From: Corynebacterium ulcerans
Lineage (GTDB): Bacteria; Actinomycetota; Actinomycetes; Mycobacteriales; Mycobacteriaceae
Direction: 5' to 3'
NCBI RefSeq assembly: GCF_900187135.1
Contig: NZ_LT906443.1
Span: 1,054,001 to 1,118,000, forward strand
DNA length: 64,000 nt
The position numbers and the translations under genes are program-made. The notes beneath the pieces are model-generated. The model saw nothing but the letters and a program-made list of their open reading frames with translations. It was not told where the DNA came from and searched no databases. Within the stretch, counting starts at the first letter, position 1, and the number at the start of each line of letters is the position of its first letter. This document shows, piece by piece, positions 30,299-40,084 of the stretch.

Positions 30299-31483
30299 CT
30301 AAGCCTCACGCACCGCATTCGCAATGGCGTCGAGGGCCTCGCGAGCCTGTCTAATCTCGGAGCCATTAGAGATCATGGCAAAGCTATACACGTGCCCGCT
30401 TTTCGACGGCACAGCTCCCGCCAACGCAGAGACCCCGGTCAGCGTGCCAGTTTTTGCGCGGACCCAACCAGCTCCAGGTGTGTTGTTAAAGCGGTTCTCC
30501 AGCGTTCCCGTGCCACCAGCTACCGGTAGCGCCAACACGGAAGCGGCAGCCACCTGGCTGAGTAGTTTCGGAGTGATCCGGTTATCCAAGCTCAGTCCAG
30601 AGTTATCCACGACCGTTGAACCATTGACGTCTACGCCATTTTTTCTCAGCACGTCGAGGGTTGCCTCCACGGGACGCTCCGCGGAGAGTTCCCGGCCAAT
30701 GGCTTCCGCCATAACGTTATCTGAGTCTTCCATCATCATGGAGATGCGCTTTTGCAACGTTGGCGACTCGGTACGAGCAACCACGTCCCCCTCCGAGGAA
30801 TCCGTGTATCCAACGGTCCCCGCGCCCAATCGCTTGGCCAGGGCTTCTGCTACATCAAAGGCCGGACGATGGCTCCTAGGAACATCGCCTGAGGTTGCCC
30901 CCAGCCGTCCCCCATAGAGCATCACAGGCTCCAAGGGAGCTACGAATCCGGCGTCCACATCAGCGGGGTCCCATCCGGGGAGGAGTTTGTCTTTCCATGC
31001 GGTGGCGTCGACAAGCACAGTGTCTACCCCTGTGCCGATCTGCGCAGCTAAGGAGTCAATTTGCTCGTGAGTCAGCCACACGTCTCCGGAGCCTTTGATT
31101 ATTGCCGTCCGGTCTTTCTTCCGCACCTCTGTGACTATGCGGTCCTGCGGGCCGAGCTCATACAATGCGGCTGCGGCTGTGAGTAATTTTGTTGCTGAGG
31201 CTGGGGTCAATGCAGTCTCAGCATTGTGAGAAAGGACCACTTCACCTGTGGTGATATCAGTGATCATTGCTCCAAAGTTACCCAGCCGCCTATCTTGAGC
31301 CATTGCGCTCAAGGTGGCCTTCAGCCCAGTATTATCCACATCTTTCGCTTCAAGGGCCGTAATACCGCGTTCCGGCTTATCTACCTGCACCGGATCATGT
31401 ACCAGCACATTAGCAACAGCGAACACCACCGTCGCTATGACCGCAGCCGTTACTACCACTGTTGACATCCACCACTTCTTCAT
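30299..31483 (-). CDS. dacB: D-alanyl-D-alanine carboxypeptidase/endopeptidase (PBP4 type)
   Basis: 394-aa class C penicillin-binding protein acting on peptidoglycan outside the membrane. With ATG 31483 there is an N-terminal signal anchor (MKKWW, then a hydrophobic stretch to about residue 28). Active-site motifs: S96-A-T-K99, SDN in MEDSDNVMAE, and KTG in RAKTGTLTG. The frame is open 96 nt further upstream, overlapping the divergent ppa gene, and that part is rejected. First gene of the long minus-strand operon; 49 bp separate it from ppa. Confidence 0.9.
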   Translation of the reverse strand: MKKWWMSTVVVTAAVIATVVFAVANVLVHDPVQVDKPERGITALEAKDVDNTGLKATLSAMAQDRRLGNFGAMITDITTGEVVLSHNAETALTPASATKLLTAAAALYELGPQDRIVTEVRKKDRTAIIKGSGDVWLTHEQIDSLAAQIGTGVDTVLVDATAWKDKLLPGWDPADVDAGFVAPLEPVMLYGGRLGATSGDVPRSHRPAFDVAEALAKRLGAGTVGYTDSSEGDVVARTESPTLQKRISMMMEDSDNVMAEAIGRELSAERPVEATLDVLRKNGVDVNGSTVVDNSGLSLDNRITPKLLSQVAAASVLALPVAGGTGTLENRFNNTPGAGWVRAKTGTLTGVSALAGAVPSKSGHVYSFAMISNGSEIRQAREALDAIANAVREA

Positions 31484-31532
31484 TGCCGCTATCCTAGTAC
31501 GGTAGTATTCCGATTCTATTAAGGAGCATCGC

Positions 31533-32009
31533 ATGACCATGGAAGTCACCATCGAGATCCCCAAGGGTTCCCGTAACAAGTACGAGGTCGATCATGAAAC
31601 CGGCAAGGTTTACCTCGACCGCTACCTGTTCACCCCCATGGCGTATCCGCTGGATTACGGCTTCATCGATCACACTCTTGGCGAGGACGGCGATCCCTTG
31701 GATGCTCTAGTCATCCTTCCTGAGCCAGTATTCCCCGGCGTGATCGTTAAGGCACGCCCCGTTGGTGTGTTCAAGATGACCGATGAAGCAGGCGGCGACG
31801 ACAAGTTGCTCTGCGTCATCGACGACGTTCGCTGGGATCACATTCAGGATATCACCGATGTCTCTGAGTTCCTGCGCAACGAGATCGAGCACTTCTTTGT
31901 GCACTACAAGGATCTTGAGCCAAACAAGGAAGTCACCGGCTCCGGCTGGGGCGATAAGGCTGAAGCAGAAAAGATCCACGCCGAGGCTATCGAGCGATTC
32001 AAGGCTTAA
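31533..32009 (+). CDS. ppa: inorganic pyrophosphatase
   Basis: 158-aa family I soluble pyrophosphatase that hydrolyses PPi from biosynthetic reactions. Metal-binding signature [10 protein letters not shown] near residue 53; [12 protein letters not shown] at the N terminus and [11 protein letters not shown] near the end are typical. ATG 31533 follows AAGGAG by 6 nt. A rhodanese gene begins one base after its stop, and a terminator follows that. Confidence 0.97.
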   Translation: MTMEVTIEIPKGSRNKYEVDHETGKVYLDRYLFTPMAYPLDYGFIDHTLGEDGDPLDALVILPEPVFPGVIVKARPVGVFKMTDEAGGDDKLLCVIDDVRWDHIQDITDVSEFLRNEIEHFFVHYKDLEPNKEVTGSGWGDKAEAEKIHAEAIERFKA

Positions 32010-32010
32010 C

Positions 32011-32295
32011 ATGGAAATATCGGTACGCGATATCCCACAAGGTGCTCAGCTTATCGACGTCCGCGAGGCCGACGAATACGCTGAGGTTCATGCTCTAGGC
32101 GCTATCAACATTCCGATGAGCGAATTCACTGTGCGCCTCAACGAAGTAGACACAGAGCAAGACGTCTATGTGATTTGTAAATCTGGTGGACGCAGCGCCC
32201 GCGTGGTGGAATACCTCGTGGCTCGTGATATCAAAGCCATCAACGTTGCCGGAGGCACCGATGGTTGGGTGGAAGCCGGACTTCCCACCGAATAA
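32011..32295 (+). CDS. rhodanese-like sulfurtransferase domain protein
   Basis: 94-aa single-domain rhodanese. The active-site loop is CKSGGRS with Cys56; LIDVREADEYAEVHALGAIN is the usual N-terminal motif and GGTDGWVEAGLP the C-terminal one. ATG lies one base after the ppa stop, so the two are co-transcribed. Single-domain rhodaneses carry persulfide sulfur; the acceptor here is unknown. Confidence 0.88.
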   Translation: MEISVRDIPQGAQLIDVREADEYAEVHALGAINIPMSEFTVRLNEVDTEQDVYVICKSGGRSARVVEYLVARDIKAINVAGGTDGWVEAGLPTE

Positions 32296-32300
32296 AAGCT

Positions 32301-32328
32301 AAAGGCTAGGCCCTAGGGCCTAGCCTTT
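32301..32328. terminator. strong hairpin terminator, ppa-rhodanese and dctA
   Basis: 13-bp perfect stem (32301-32313 with 32316-32328) with T-rich flank, only 3 nt before the end of the convergent dctA gene; may serve both directions. Confidence 0.8.
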
Positions 32329-32331
32329 TGT

Positions 32332-33774
32332 TTATTTCTGGTAACGCGTGAGGTCCACCTGCGGGGTGGGCTGCAGCGTCGCATGCGCCGGGTTAGTCAC
32401 CGTGGGGTTACTAAAGTGCACGTCGCTATCGTCGGCAGATTCCACATAAGGAATCTTCCCATCGAGTACGTCATGTGCCCGTTGTACGTCAAGCGTGTTG
32501 GTCCAGCGTCCCACCAAAATCGTGGCCACGGCGTTGCCGCTGAAATTAGTCAAAGCGCGGGCCTCAGACATGAAGCGATCGATGCCCACGATGACGCCGA
32601 CGCCGTCGAGAAGCTCTGGGCGATGCGAATGTAGTCCTGCGGCGAGCGTGGCAATGCCCGCTCCGGAGACTCCTGCTGCGCCTTTAGACGCGATAATCAT
32701 AAAGACCAAGAGGCCAATCTGCTCCCCCAGAGTGAGCGGCTTGTTCATTGCATCCGAGATAAAGATGGCAGACATGGTGAGATAAATAGCCGTGCCGTCG
32801 AGGTTAAAGGAATAGCCAGTGGGAACCACGATTCCCACAGTCGATTTATCCACACCCACGTGTTCCATCTTGCGCATCAAGTTTGGCAGCGCGGACTCGG
32901 AAGAGGAGGTGGCAACGATAAGCAATAGTTCGCGACCCAAGTACTTCAAGAGTTTCCAGATATTAAAGCCTGCCCCGATGCGCAGAATGATTCCCAGCAC
33001 CACAAAAATGAACAACACACACGTGATGTAGAAAGCCAGCATCAAAATCGCAAGCTGTTTAACGGCCTCAAATCCCGTTGCGCCCACCACGCCTGCGATA
33101 GCACCAAACGCGCCGATTGGCGCTACCCACAGAATCATGGTGAGCATCTTGAACACGAGCTTCTGCAGATGAGCAATACCGCGCAAGATGGGCTCGCCAG
33201 CTTTGCCCATTCCCTGGACAGCGAAGCCTGCAAGCAAGGCCACAAAGAGCGTTTGTAACACAGAACCTGAGGTCAAAGAAGAAAAAGCTGTCTCCGGGAT
33301 GATCGACTGGATAAAACCGACCAGCCCCGTTCCATGCTCGGCTTTATCAGCAAAGGCGGCACCTTCGCCCGCGGTAGCCTCGATGTCTAAACCGCTGCCC
33401 GGCTCAATGAGGTTGCCCACCAAGAGACCCACGGCAAGAGCAAAAGTGGACATGATGATGAAGTACGTTAAAGCCAATCCGCCTGCTTTACCCACCGATG
33501 CGGCAGCACGAACGGAGCCAATGCCCAACACGATCGTGCAGAAGATCACCGGGGAGATCATCATCTTGATTAAGGACACGAACATCGTGCCAATAACTTT
33601 GAAGTTTTTGGCAAGGTCTGGAGCTATAAGGCCGAAAGCAATACCTGCGGCAACCGCAATAATCACTGCGATATAAAGCCAGTGCGTCCTGTCTTTGGGT
33701 GTCTTCGACTCAGCAATTTGTGGCTCCCTCGCTGGTAGGAGGGGGCTGTTTTCCCCTAAATGTGGTTCAGCCAC
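32332..33774 (-). CDS. dctA: C4-dicarboxylate:cation symporter DctA
   Basis: 480-aa DAACS-family transporter for succinate, fumarate and malate. The DctA/GltP pattern is visible: IKMMISPVIFCTIVLGIGSV in the N-terminal half, SSSESALPNLMRKME (serine-rich motif), PTGYSFNLDGTAIYLTM, and ALTNFSGNAVATILVGRW near the C terminus. A hydrophilic N-terminal extension of about 30 residues precedes helix 1. The start is GTG 33774 with GAGGA in front. Monocistronic. Confidence 0.9.
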   Translation of the reverse strand: MAEPHLGENSPLLPAREPQIAESKTPKDRTHWLYIAVIIAVAAGIAFGLIAPDLAKNFKVIGTMFVSLIKMMISPVIFCTIVLGIGSVRAAASVGKAGGLALTYFIIMSTFALAVGLLVGNLIEPGSGLDIEATAGEGAAFADKAEHGTGLVGFIQSIIPETAFSSLTSGSVLQTLFVALLAGFAVQGMGKAGEPILRGIAHLQKLVFKMLTMILWVAPIGAFGAIAGVVGATGFEAVKQLAILMLAFYITCVLFIFVVLGIILRIGAGFNIWKLLKYLGRELLLIVATSSSESALPNLMRKMEHVGVDKSTVGIVVPTGYSFNLDGTAIYLTMSAIFISDAMNKPLTLGEQIGLLVFMIIASKGAAGVSGAGIATLAAGLHSHRPELLDGVGVIVGIDRFMSEARALTNFSGNAVATILVGRWTNTLDVQRAHDVLDGKIPYVESADDSDVHFSNPTVTNPAHATLQPTPQVDLTRYQK

Positions 33775-34102
33775 GGTGTCCTCGATTCGAATGTTTGCGG
33801 TAGTAACGGAAATACGCAGTTCTACGAATTAAGCAACGTTGCCTATCGGTGCGATCCGTCTCACGTATCCCTATGGGCTAGAACATACGCCCGACAACCG
33901 AGATAAAAGAACATTGCCTTTCCATTCAATTAACCTAATACCCCCGAATGATCGACCTATCCCAACACTGTGCAGGTCATTCTCTCCGGTAAGACCACAC
34001 CCTCACGCGCACCAAAATTTAGCGCGTGTCTCTCCAAACAAAGCCCTTGAGAGTCCCTAGGATTCAAAGATCCATTACTTTTCTTAGCAAAACTATCTAG
34101 AA
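33775..34102. other. intergenic region, dctA to lipase
   Basis: About 330 bp between divergent dctA and the secreted lipase gene. It must hold both promoters, but I see no well-spaced pair of hexamers, no hairpin and no credible small gene. Confidence 0.4.
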
Positions 34103-35362
34103 GTGGTCGTGTATATGCTCTTTCCCCCTCACTTTAAAAGCTCGTTCCTCAAAGCTCTAGCAACAATCGTTATTGCCGCTTTGTATGCAGGGTTCACTCC
34201 GGCCACAGCTCAGGTCATCCCATATACCGACCCAGACGGGTTTTATTCATCTATCCCCTCTGCGACAAACACCGCACCGGGCACTGTCCTAAGCCAACGA
34301 GACGTCTCACCACCTGTCTTAGACGTGTTAGTAAAGATGAAACGCATCGCCTACACGTCTACGCACCCCAACGGCTTTTCCACCCCCGTAACCGGAGCCG
34401 TGCTCACACCCACCGCCCCATGGCACGGCCCCGGCCCACGCCCCGTAGCACTCCTCGCACCAGGAACCCAAGGAGCAGGTGATTCCTGTGCACCTTCAAA
34501 GCTACTCACACTAGGCGGAGAATATGAGATGTTTTCTGCCACCGCATTATTAAGCCGTGGCTGGACCGTAGCACTAACCGATTATCAAGGATTGGGCACT
34601 CCAGGTAACCACTCCTATATGAATAGGAAAGCCCAAGGTGCTGCACTGTTGGATTTGGGACGAGCCGTCACCACGCTGGGGTTACCGGAGGTTAACAACC
34701 ACACGCCCCTTATTCCGTGGGGGTATTCCCAAGGCGGCGGGGCATCTGCAGCCGCAGCAGAAATGCATCGCTCGTACGCCCCTGATGTGAACATCGCCCT
34801 AGCCTATGCTGGCGGAGTTCCCGCTAATCTGCTTTCCGTCTCCAGTTCTTTGGAAGGTACTGCTCTTACCGGTGCACTGGGATATGTGATCACCGGGATG
34901 TATGAGATCTACCCAGAGGTCCGCGAGCCAATAAACACCTTGCTCAACACACGCGGCCAACAGTGGCTCGACCAATCAAGCCGCGATTGCCTCCCCGAGA
35001 GCCTTCTTACCATCCCGCTTCCAGACACCAGCATCCTCACCGTATCTGGGCAGCGCTTGACCAGTCTCATCTCCGCCGAGGTCTTTCAACGCGCCATTTC
35101 TGAACAAGAAATCGGGCTTATCGCTCCCGACGTTCCCGTGTTCGTGGCGCAGGGGCTGCATGATGGCATTATTCCCGCAGGCCAAGCCCGCGACATGGTT
35201 AATGGCTGGAGTGACCGCGGCGCTGACGTTACATATTGGGAGGATCCAGCGCCCGCACTGGATAAACTCTTAGGACACATACATGTACTGGGGTCATCCT
35301 TCCTCCCCGCAGTCGAGTGGGCTGAGCAACGTTTGGCCATGTTATCGCCACCAACTCCCTAA
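34103..35362 (+). CDS. secreted lipase (LIP family, alpha/beta hydrolase)
   Basis: About 419-aa secretory lipase-type hydrolase. Signal peptide ends near TPATA (residue 36). Catalytic Ser lies in WGYSQGGGAS, the acid in QGLHDGIIP and the His in LGHIHVLG. The pattern with LLAPGTQGAGDSCAPS and LTDYQGLGTPGNH matches the actinobacterial/fungal LIP family that hydrolyses acylglycerols. Start is unsure between GTG 34103, GTG 34109 and ATG 34115; all leave the signal peptide intact. It precedes the MarR-type and peptide synthetase genes by 21 nt and may be part of their operon. Confidence 0.85.
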   Translation: MVVYMLFPPHFKSSFLKALATIVIAALYAGFTPATAQVIPYTDPDGFYSSIPSATNTAPGTVLSQRDVSPPVLDVLVKMKRIAYTSTHPNGFSTPVTGAVLTPTAPWHGPGPRPVALLAPGTQGAGDSCAPSKLLTLGGEYEMFSATALLSRGWTVALTDYQGLGTPGNHSYMNRKAQGAALLDLGRAVTTLGLPEVNNHTPLIPWGYSQGGGASAAAAEMHRSYAPDVNIALAYAGGVPANLLSVSSSLEGTALTGALGYVITGMYEIYPEVREPINTLLNTRGQQWLDQSSRDCLPESLLTIPLPDTSILTVSGQRLTSLISAEVFQRAISEQEIGLIAPDVPVFVAQGLHDGIIPAGQARDMVNGWSDRGADVTYWEDPAPALDKLLGHIHVLGSSFLPAVEWAEQRLAMLSPPTP

Positions 35363-35383
35363 GAATGTGATAGACCTAACTAT

Positions 35384-35824
35384 ATGGTCGCCGATATTCC
35401 CGCTGCACTTCTTCAATCACCGTCCTTCCAACTAGAGCATCTGCGCCGCCGCACACGCGATTGTGTGGAGGAAGCACTGTCGCATGAAGGAATAACCCTG
35501 CGGGAATATTGGGTACTCACATGTCTTGTTTCTAGTGATGTCCCCACTCAAGCCACTCTGTGTGATGCCCTTGGGATAGACGCCTCCGACATGGTTCGAC
35601 TTATCGATTCCCTAGAGGCCAAATCCTGGACCACGAGAGAGCGCGACCCTCAGGATCGTCGCCGTCAGATCGTCAAAGCTACCAAGGCTGGCAAGTCAGC
35701 ACATCCGCATCTCGCAGAAGTGGTGACCAAAGCAGAGGATGCCGCGCTCGACGACTCGACGGCAAAACAGCTCAAGCACCTGCGCAAACTAGCGGCAGCA
35801 ATCATCACTGCAAACGAGGATTAG
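35384..35824 (+). CDS. MarR-family transcriptional regulator
   Basis: 146-aa winged-helix regulator. The recognition region ATLCDALGIDASDMVRLIDSLE is followed by the wing RERDPQDRRRQIVKATKAG, typical of MarR proteins. Flanking helices form the dimer interface. It lies between the lipase and the peptide synthetase genes and its stop codon directly abuts the TTG start of the latter, so the synthetase is probably translated by coupling. Likely a local repressor answering to a small molecule; no operator palindrome was pinned down. Confidence 0.85.
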   Translation: MVADIPAALLQSPSFQLEHLRRRTRDCVEEALSHEGITLREYWVLTCLVSSDVPTQATLCDALGIDASDMVRLIDSLEAKSWTTRERDPQDRRRQIVKATKAGKSAHPHLAEVVTKAEDAALDDSTAKQLKHLRKLAAAIITANED

Positions 35825-38800
35825 TTGATCTCTTCTGACTACCTCCGCTCTAGCGAGGCGCCTTCTCCCCGAACGCTTTACGACGTCTTCACTCACACGG
35901 CGACCACATTCCCCGAGGCTGCAGCTATCGACGACGGCAGCATCATCACATATCGCGAACTCCTAGAACGCGTTCAAACAGGTGCCCAACAACTCCACGC
36001 TGCGGGGGTGGGACCCGGTAGCCGCATTGGTGTCCGAATGACATCAGGACACAGCGACCTCTACATCGCTATCTTGTCCATCCTCGCAGCCGGTGCAGCC
36101 TATGTGCCAGTGGATGCCGACGACCCCGATGAACGCGCAGAACTCGTTTTTAGCGAAGCCACCATCCAAGGCTGTTACAACGACGACGGCTTTCACTCCT
36201 ACCAAGACAGCACCCCGATTACGCCAACTGTCCCTGCGCTAGAGGACACGGCATGGATCATCTTCACGTCTGGCTCTACCGGAAAGCCAAAGGGTGTGGC
36301 AGTCTCGCACCGCAGTGCCGCCGCCTTCGTTGACGCAGAATCTCAGCTCTTCTTACACGATGCACCTATCGGCCCCGACGACCGAGTGCTGGCGGGACTT
36401 TCTGTTGCCTTCGACGCCTCCTGCGAAGAGATGTGGTTGGCCTGGGCACACGGCGCTTGCTTGGTCCCGGCTCCACGTTCCTTAGTGCGTTCCGGAATGG
36501 ATCTTGGCCCATGGCTTATTCGCCGAGACATCACCATAGTCTCTACCGTGCCCACGCTAGCGGGACTCTGGCCCACAGAAGCACTCGACAACATCAGGCT
36601 TCTCATCTTGGGAGGCGAGGCGTGTTCGGCGGAGCTCGTCGAGAAGCTATCCGCTCCGGAACGAGAAGTCTGGAATACTTACGGCCCCACCGAGACCACC
36701 GTGGTCGCTTGTGCAGCGCTGTTGCGGCCGAACCATCCGGTATCTATCGGATTTCCACTAGCCGGCTGGGACTTAGCCGTGGTGGATGCGCAGGGAAAGC
36801 CGGTAGGAATCGGCGGGGTCGGCGAGCTGGTTATCGGCGGGGTGGGGTTAGCGCGGTATCTGGATCCACAGAAAGACGCAGAAAAATACTCCCCGGAGTT
36901 AGGGTGGTCGCGCGCTTATCATTCCGGCGACCACGTCAAGCTCACGGAAGACGGCCTGCTTTTTGTTGGGCGTGTCGACGACCAGGTGAAGATCGGAGGA
37001 CGTCGCATTGAGCTCGGCGAAGTCGATGCACATCTAGCCGCCCTCCCCAACGTGCGCCAATCCACGGTGGTTGTGCACAAGACCGGCGCAGGAGACAGCG
37101 TTTTGGTCGGATATCTCTCGCTCACCGATGAGTCCCTAGAATTCGATCACGCCCAGGCCCGCACCATCCTCAGCAACTCAATGCCGGCAGCCCTTGTTCC
37201 ACGGCTCTGCGTGCTCCCAGAGCTCCCCACCACGACCTCTGGAAAAGTAGATAAACGCGCGCTGCCCTGGCCAATCCACTCGGATGTCACAGCAGCAGAC
37301 CTCAGCGACACCGAACAGTGGTTGGCCGAGCTCTGGGTGGATGTGTTGGGGATGGACATTGCCGACGCAAACGCAGACTTTTTCTCCTTAGGTGGAACCT
37401 CCCTAGCCGCGGCCACGCTGATAGGACGCATCCGCGAACGGGTTCCCACCATCGCCGTGCGCGACCTTTATGACCACCCGCGCCTCGGCGCGCTTGCTGA
37501 GTATGTAGAGAGCATCCACGTCGCTCCCTCTACTCAGGAAGCCCCTGCGCAGCCGGTCTCCGCTCAAGCCCGCGCTATCCAAGGGTTAGTTCAATTAGTG
37601 GCAATGACGCTAAGTTCCCTGCAATGGGTGGCTGGCTTAGCCTTCATCAACAACATCGCAGCCAGCGCAGGCGTCAGCTGGGCACAACATATCCCGTGGT
37701 TAATAGTCATTGCCCTCCTCATCTTTGTTACTCCTCTTGGCAAACTGGCGATCGGCGGTTATGCCGCGCGAGTTCTCACTAAGGGAATCACACCAGGTTC
37801 TTATCCACGCGCCGGGCGAACGCACCTACGAGTCTGGGCAGCAGAGCGCATTGCCAACGCCTCCGGGTCCCGGTCTATCGCAGGTGCCACCTGGGTGAAT
37901 TACTATGCGCGTGCGCTCGGCGCGCGAGTAGGCGACGGCGTGAATCTGCACACGATTCCACCGGTCACAGGGCTTCTCACCCTGGAAGACCACTGTTCAG
38001 TGGAACCGGAAGTAGATTTATCAGGTTATTGGGTAGACGCCCGGCATATTCATATCGGCGCAATCCATGTGGGAAAAAATGCCCGCATCGGCGCCCGTTC
38101 AGTGCTCATGCCGGGGACAATCATAGGCGATAACGCACACGTGGAAGCCGGTTCTACGGTCACGGGAAGCACACCTGTAAAAGCCAACGCCCGGTGGTCT
38201 GGGTCGCCGGCGCAAAAGGTGGGGCGCTCCAAGCACCGCTTCCCGGATACACCCCCGCCACGCCGCCCCCAATGGGTCCTCGCCTATGGCCTATCTTCTT
38301 TGTTCCTCGCGCTTCTTCCTTTGTGCGCAGTGGCTATCGGTGGTGCCACCATGATCGCTTTTGTGCACACCACCGGCGTTCACCCTTTTCTGGGCATGAT
38401 AGGCGCCGCCCCCGCAGGGGCTCTCATAGCCTTTGTCTCTTATTCTTTCTACGTCTGGGGACTCATCCGGCTGCTGAGTCTGCGCCTTACCCCTGGTGTT
38501 GCTCCAGTACGCTCGGCCACGGGTTGGCGGGTGTGGTTTATCCAACGCCTCATGGACGATGCCCGCACATATCTTTTCCCGCTCTACGCCGCGCAGCTCA
38601 CGCCTTTGTGGTTCCGTAGCCTTGGCGCAACGGTGGGCAAAGACGTAGAAATCTCCACCGCCGTGATGGTGCCTACATTTGTTGATATCCGCGACGGCTC
38701 TTTCCTCGCCGACGACACCCTTGTCGGCGGCTACGAGCTCGGCGGCGGCTGGATGCTCGCCGGGGCAACCAAGATTGGCAAGCGCTCTTTTGTGGGAAAC

Positions 38801-39655
38801 TCCGGTATCGCTGGCCCACAGCGCAAACTGGCCAAAAACTCCCTCGTAGCGGTACTTTCCTCCACTCCAAAGAAGTCCAAGGCTGGATCTAATTGGTGGG
38901 GCTCGCCGCCAGAACGCATGCGCCGCGTCACCGTGACCACCGATGCGTCGGAAAGCAGCACATATAAGCCACGTCTCCAGATGAGGATTCTCCGAGGCGC
39001 TATAGAAACCCTCCGGCTGCTCGCCCCCATCACCAGTGGTGTTCTTGCCACAGCGGTGCTAGCTAGCCTGCAGTTGTTACTGATTAACCTAGGCATTGGA
39101 ATGACAATCCTGCTCGGTGGCGTGGTTCTTGTAGCTGCCGGAGCCCTTGCGTTACTGATCACGGTCGCCATGAAGTGGCTATGCGTTGGCCGCCACCGCA
39201 CAGGCGACCATCCCTTGTGGAGTTGGTTTGTATGGCTCAACGAACTTCAAGACACCTTTGTGGAAGTGGTCGCAGCCCCCTGGTTCTTTAACCACGCACT
39301 CGGCACAGGGTCCCTCAATATCGGGTTACGCCTCCTCGGCGCGCAGATAGGCAAAGGCGCGTGGATTGAGACGTACTGGTTGCCCGAGACCGATCTCTGC
39401 CAGATCGGTGCTGGGGCAACGATCGGCCCCGGCGTGGTGGTGCAGACCCACCTCTTCCAAGATCGCGTGATGAGCCTAGGCACCGTCACCATCGCACCGG
39501 GAGCGACCCTGGCGGCGCATTCCGTCGCGCTTCCCGCTTCCAAGCTTGCCGACGCCACCACTATCGGCCCCGGCTCACTCGTCATGCGCGGTGACCAAGT
39601 TCCAGCGCACACCCGCTGGCAAGGAAATCCGATTGAACCGTGGATCCCCAGCTAA
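35825..39655 (+). CDS. Pls/PosA-type membrane peptide synthetase
   Basis: 1276-aa single-module non-ribosomal peptide synthetase with the layout of epsilon-poly-L-lysine synthetase (Pls) of Streptomyces albulus. Residues about 20-490 are an adenylation domain (FTSGSTGKPKG, FDASCEEMW, NTYGPTETT, YHSGDHVKL and VDDQVKIGGRRIELGE). A carrier domain follows with the phosphopantetheine Ser526 in FSLGGTS. The remaining 700 residues hold six predicted membrane helices in three pairs alternating with three soluble left-handed-helix/acyltransferase-like domains (about 700-790, 930-1010 and 1180-1270; for example GKNARIGARSVLMPG and IGAGATIGPGVVVQ). There is no thioesterase or ordinary condensation domain. 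The start is TTG, directly after the MarR stop, with GAGGA. The amino acid polymerised is not readable from the sequence with certainty. Confidence 0.88.
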   Translation: MISSDYLRSSEAPSPRTLYDVFTHTATTFPEAAAIDDGSIITYRELLERVQTGAQQLHAAGVGPGSRIGVRMTSGHSDLYIAILSILAAGAAYVPVDADDPDERAELVFSEATIQGCYNDDGFHSYQDSTPITPTVPALEDTAWIIFTSGSTGKPKGVAVSHRSAAAFVDAESQLFLHDAPIGPDDRVLAGLSVAFDASCEEMWLAWAHGACLVPAPRSLVRSGMDLGPWLIRRDITIVSTVPTLAGLWPTEALDNIRLLILGGEACSAELVEKLSAPEREVWNTYGPTETTVVACAALLRPNHPVSIGFPLAGWDLAVVDAQGKPVGIGGVGELVIGGVGLARYLDPQKDAEKYSPELGWSRAYHSGDHVKLTEDGLLFVGRVDDQVKIGGRRIELGEVDAHLAALPNVRQSTVVVHKTGAGDSVLVGYLSLTDESLEFDHAQARTILSNSMPAALVPRLCVLPELPTTTSGKVDKRALPWPIHSDVTAADLSDTEQWLAELWVDVLGMDIADANADFFSLGGTSLAAATLIGRIRERVPTIAVRDLYDHPRLGALAEYVESIHVAPSTQEAPAQPVSAQARAIQGLVQLVAMTLSSLQWVAGLAFINNIAASAGVSWAQHIPWLIVIALLIFVTPLGKLAIGGYAARVLTKGITPGSYPRAGRTHLRVWAAERIANASGSRSIAGATWVNYYARALGARVGDGVNLHTIPPVTGLLTLEDHCSVEPEVDLSGYWVDARHIHIGAIHVGKNARIGARSVLMPGTIIGDNAHVEAGSTVTGSTPVKANARWSGSPAQKVGRSKHRFPDTPPPRRPQWVLAYGLSSLFLALLPLCAVAIGGATMIAFVHTTGVHPFLGMIGAAPAGALIAFVSYSFYVWGLIRLLSLRLTPGVAPVRSATGWRVWFIQRLMDDARTYLFPLYAAQLTPLWFRSLGATVGKDVEISTAVMVPTFVDIRDGSFLADDTLVGGYELGGGWMLAGATKIGKRSFVGNSGIAGPQRKLAKNSLVAVLSSTPKKSKAGSNWWGSPPERMRRVTVTTDASESSTYKPRLQMRILRGAIETLRLLAPITSGVLATAVLASLQLLLINLGIGMTILLGGVVLVAAGALALLITVAMKWLCVGRHRTGDHPLWSWFVWLNELQDTFVEVVAAPWFFNHALGTGSLNIGLRLLGAQIGKGAWIETYWLPETDLCQIGAGATIGPGVVVQTHLFQDRVMSLGTVTIAPGATLAAHSVALPASKLADATTIGPGSLVMRGDQVPAHTRWQGNPIEPWIPS

Positions 39656-39852
39656 TCCCTGTTTTGTTCACACGTCACCAAATTTTTTGCAATTTTGCGT
39701 AACATCACCAGTAAATCCTCCGATACTCAAAATGTAAGGCCTAAGACGCCATATCCAGTGACGTTCTGAACGACTCAGGGGCACCCGCCCTTCAGTCATG
39801 CCTTCACCCAGCAGGGTAAATGTAATAACCCTCATTACAATTACCTTAAAAA

Positions 39853-39892
39853 GGGTGCAGAACCCACCCCCTTTTAGGTGGAAATTGCACCC
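39853..39892. repeat. inverted repeat/hairpin downstream of the synthetase
   Basis: GGGTGCA (39853-39859) pairs with TGCACCC (39886-39892), and inner CCACC with GGTGG, giving a two-part stem with a symmetric internal loop. No T-run follows directly, so it may be a weak terminator or a structured site ahead of the small-peptide cluster. Confidence 0.45.
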
Positions 39893-39924
39893 CTGTTATT
39901 CGAGTCACTTTACTCCCTTTATGG

Positions 39925-39954
39925 TTGCTACCTGCGGAATTTTCGACTTATGAT
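39925..39954 (+). promoter_or_regulatory. promoter of the first small-peptide gene
   Basis: TTGCTA (39925-39930), 18-bp spacer, TATGAT (39949-39954). Start near 39961 would give a 5' leader of about 120 nt before the ATG at 40085. The leader contains a GGGAAAG/CTTTCCC hairpin (40035-40055) shortly ahead of the ribosome binding site. Confidence 0.5.
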
Positions 39955-40084
39955 TAAAGTTTTTCCTAAACTTTTTCCGAAAAATTCCAAGAGTAGCGAC
40001 CAACACCAAAAGGGCAGGTAAAGTGCATTAAACAGGGAAAGCTCATCACTTTCCCTTAATACCCTCAATCGAAAGGAATGTCCC

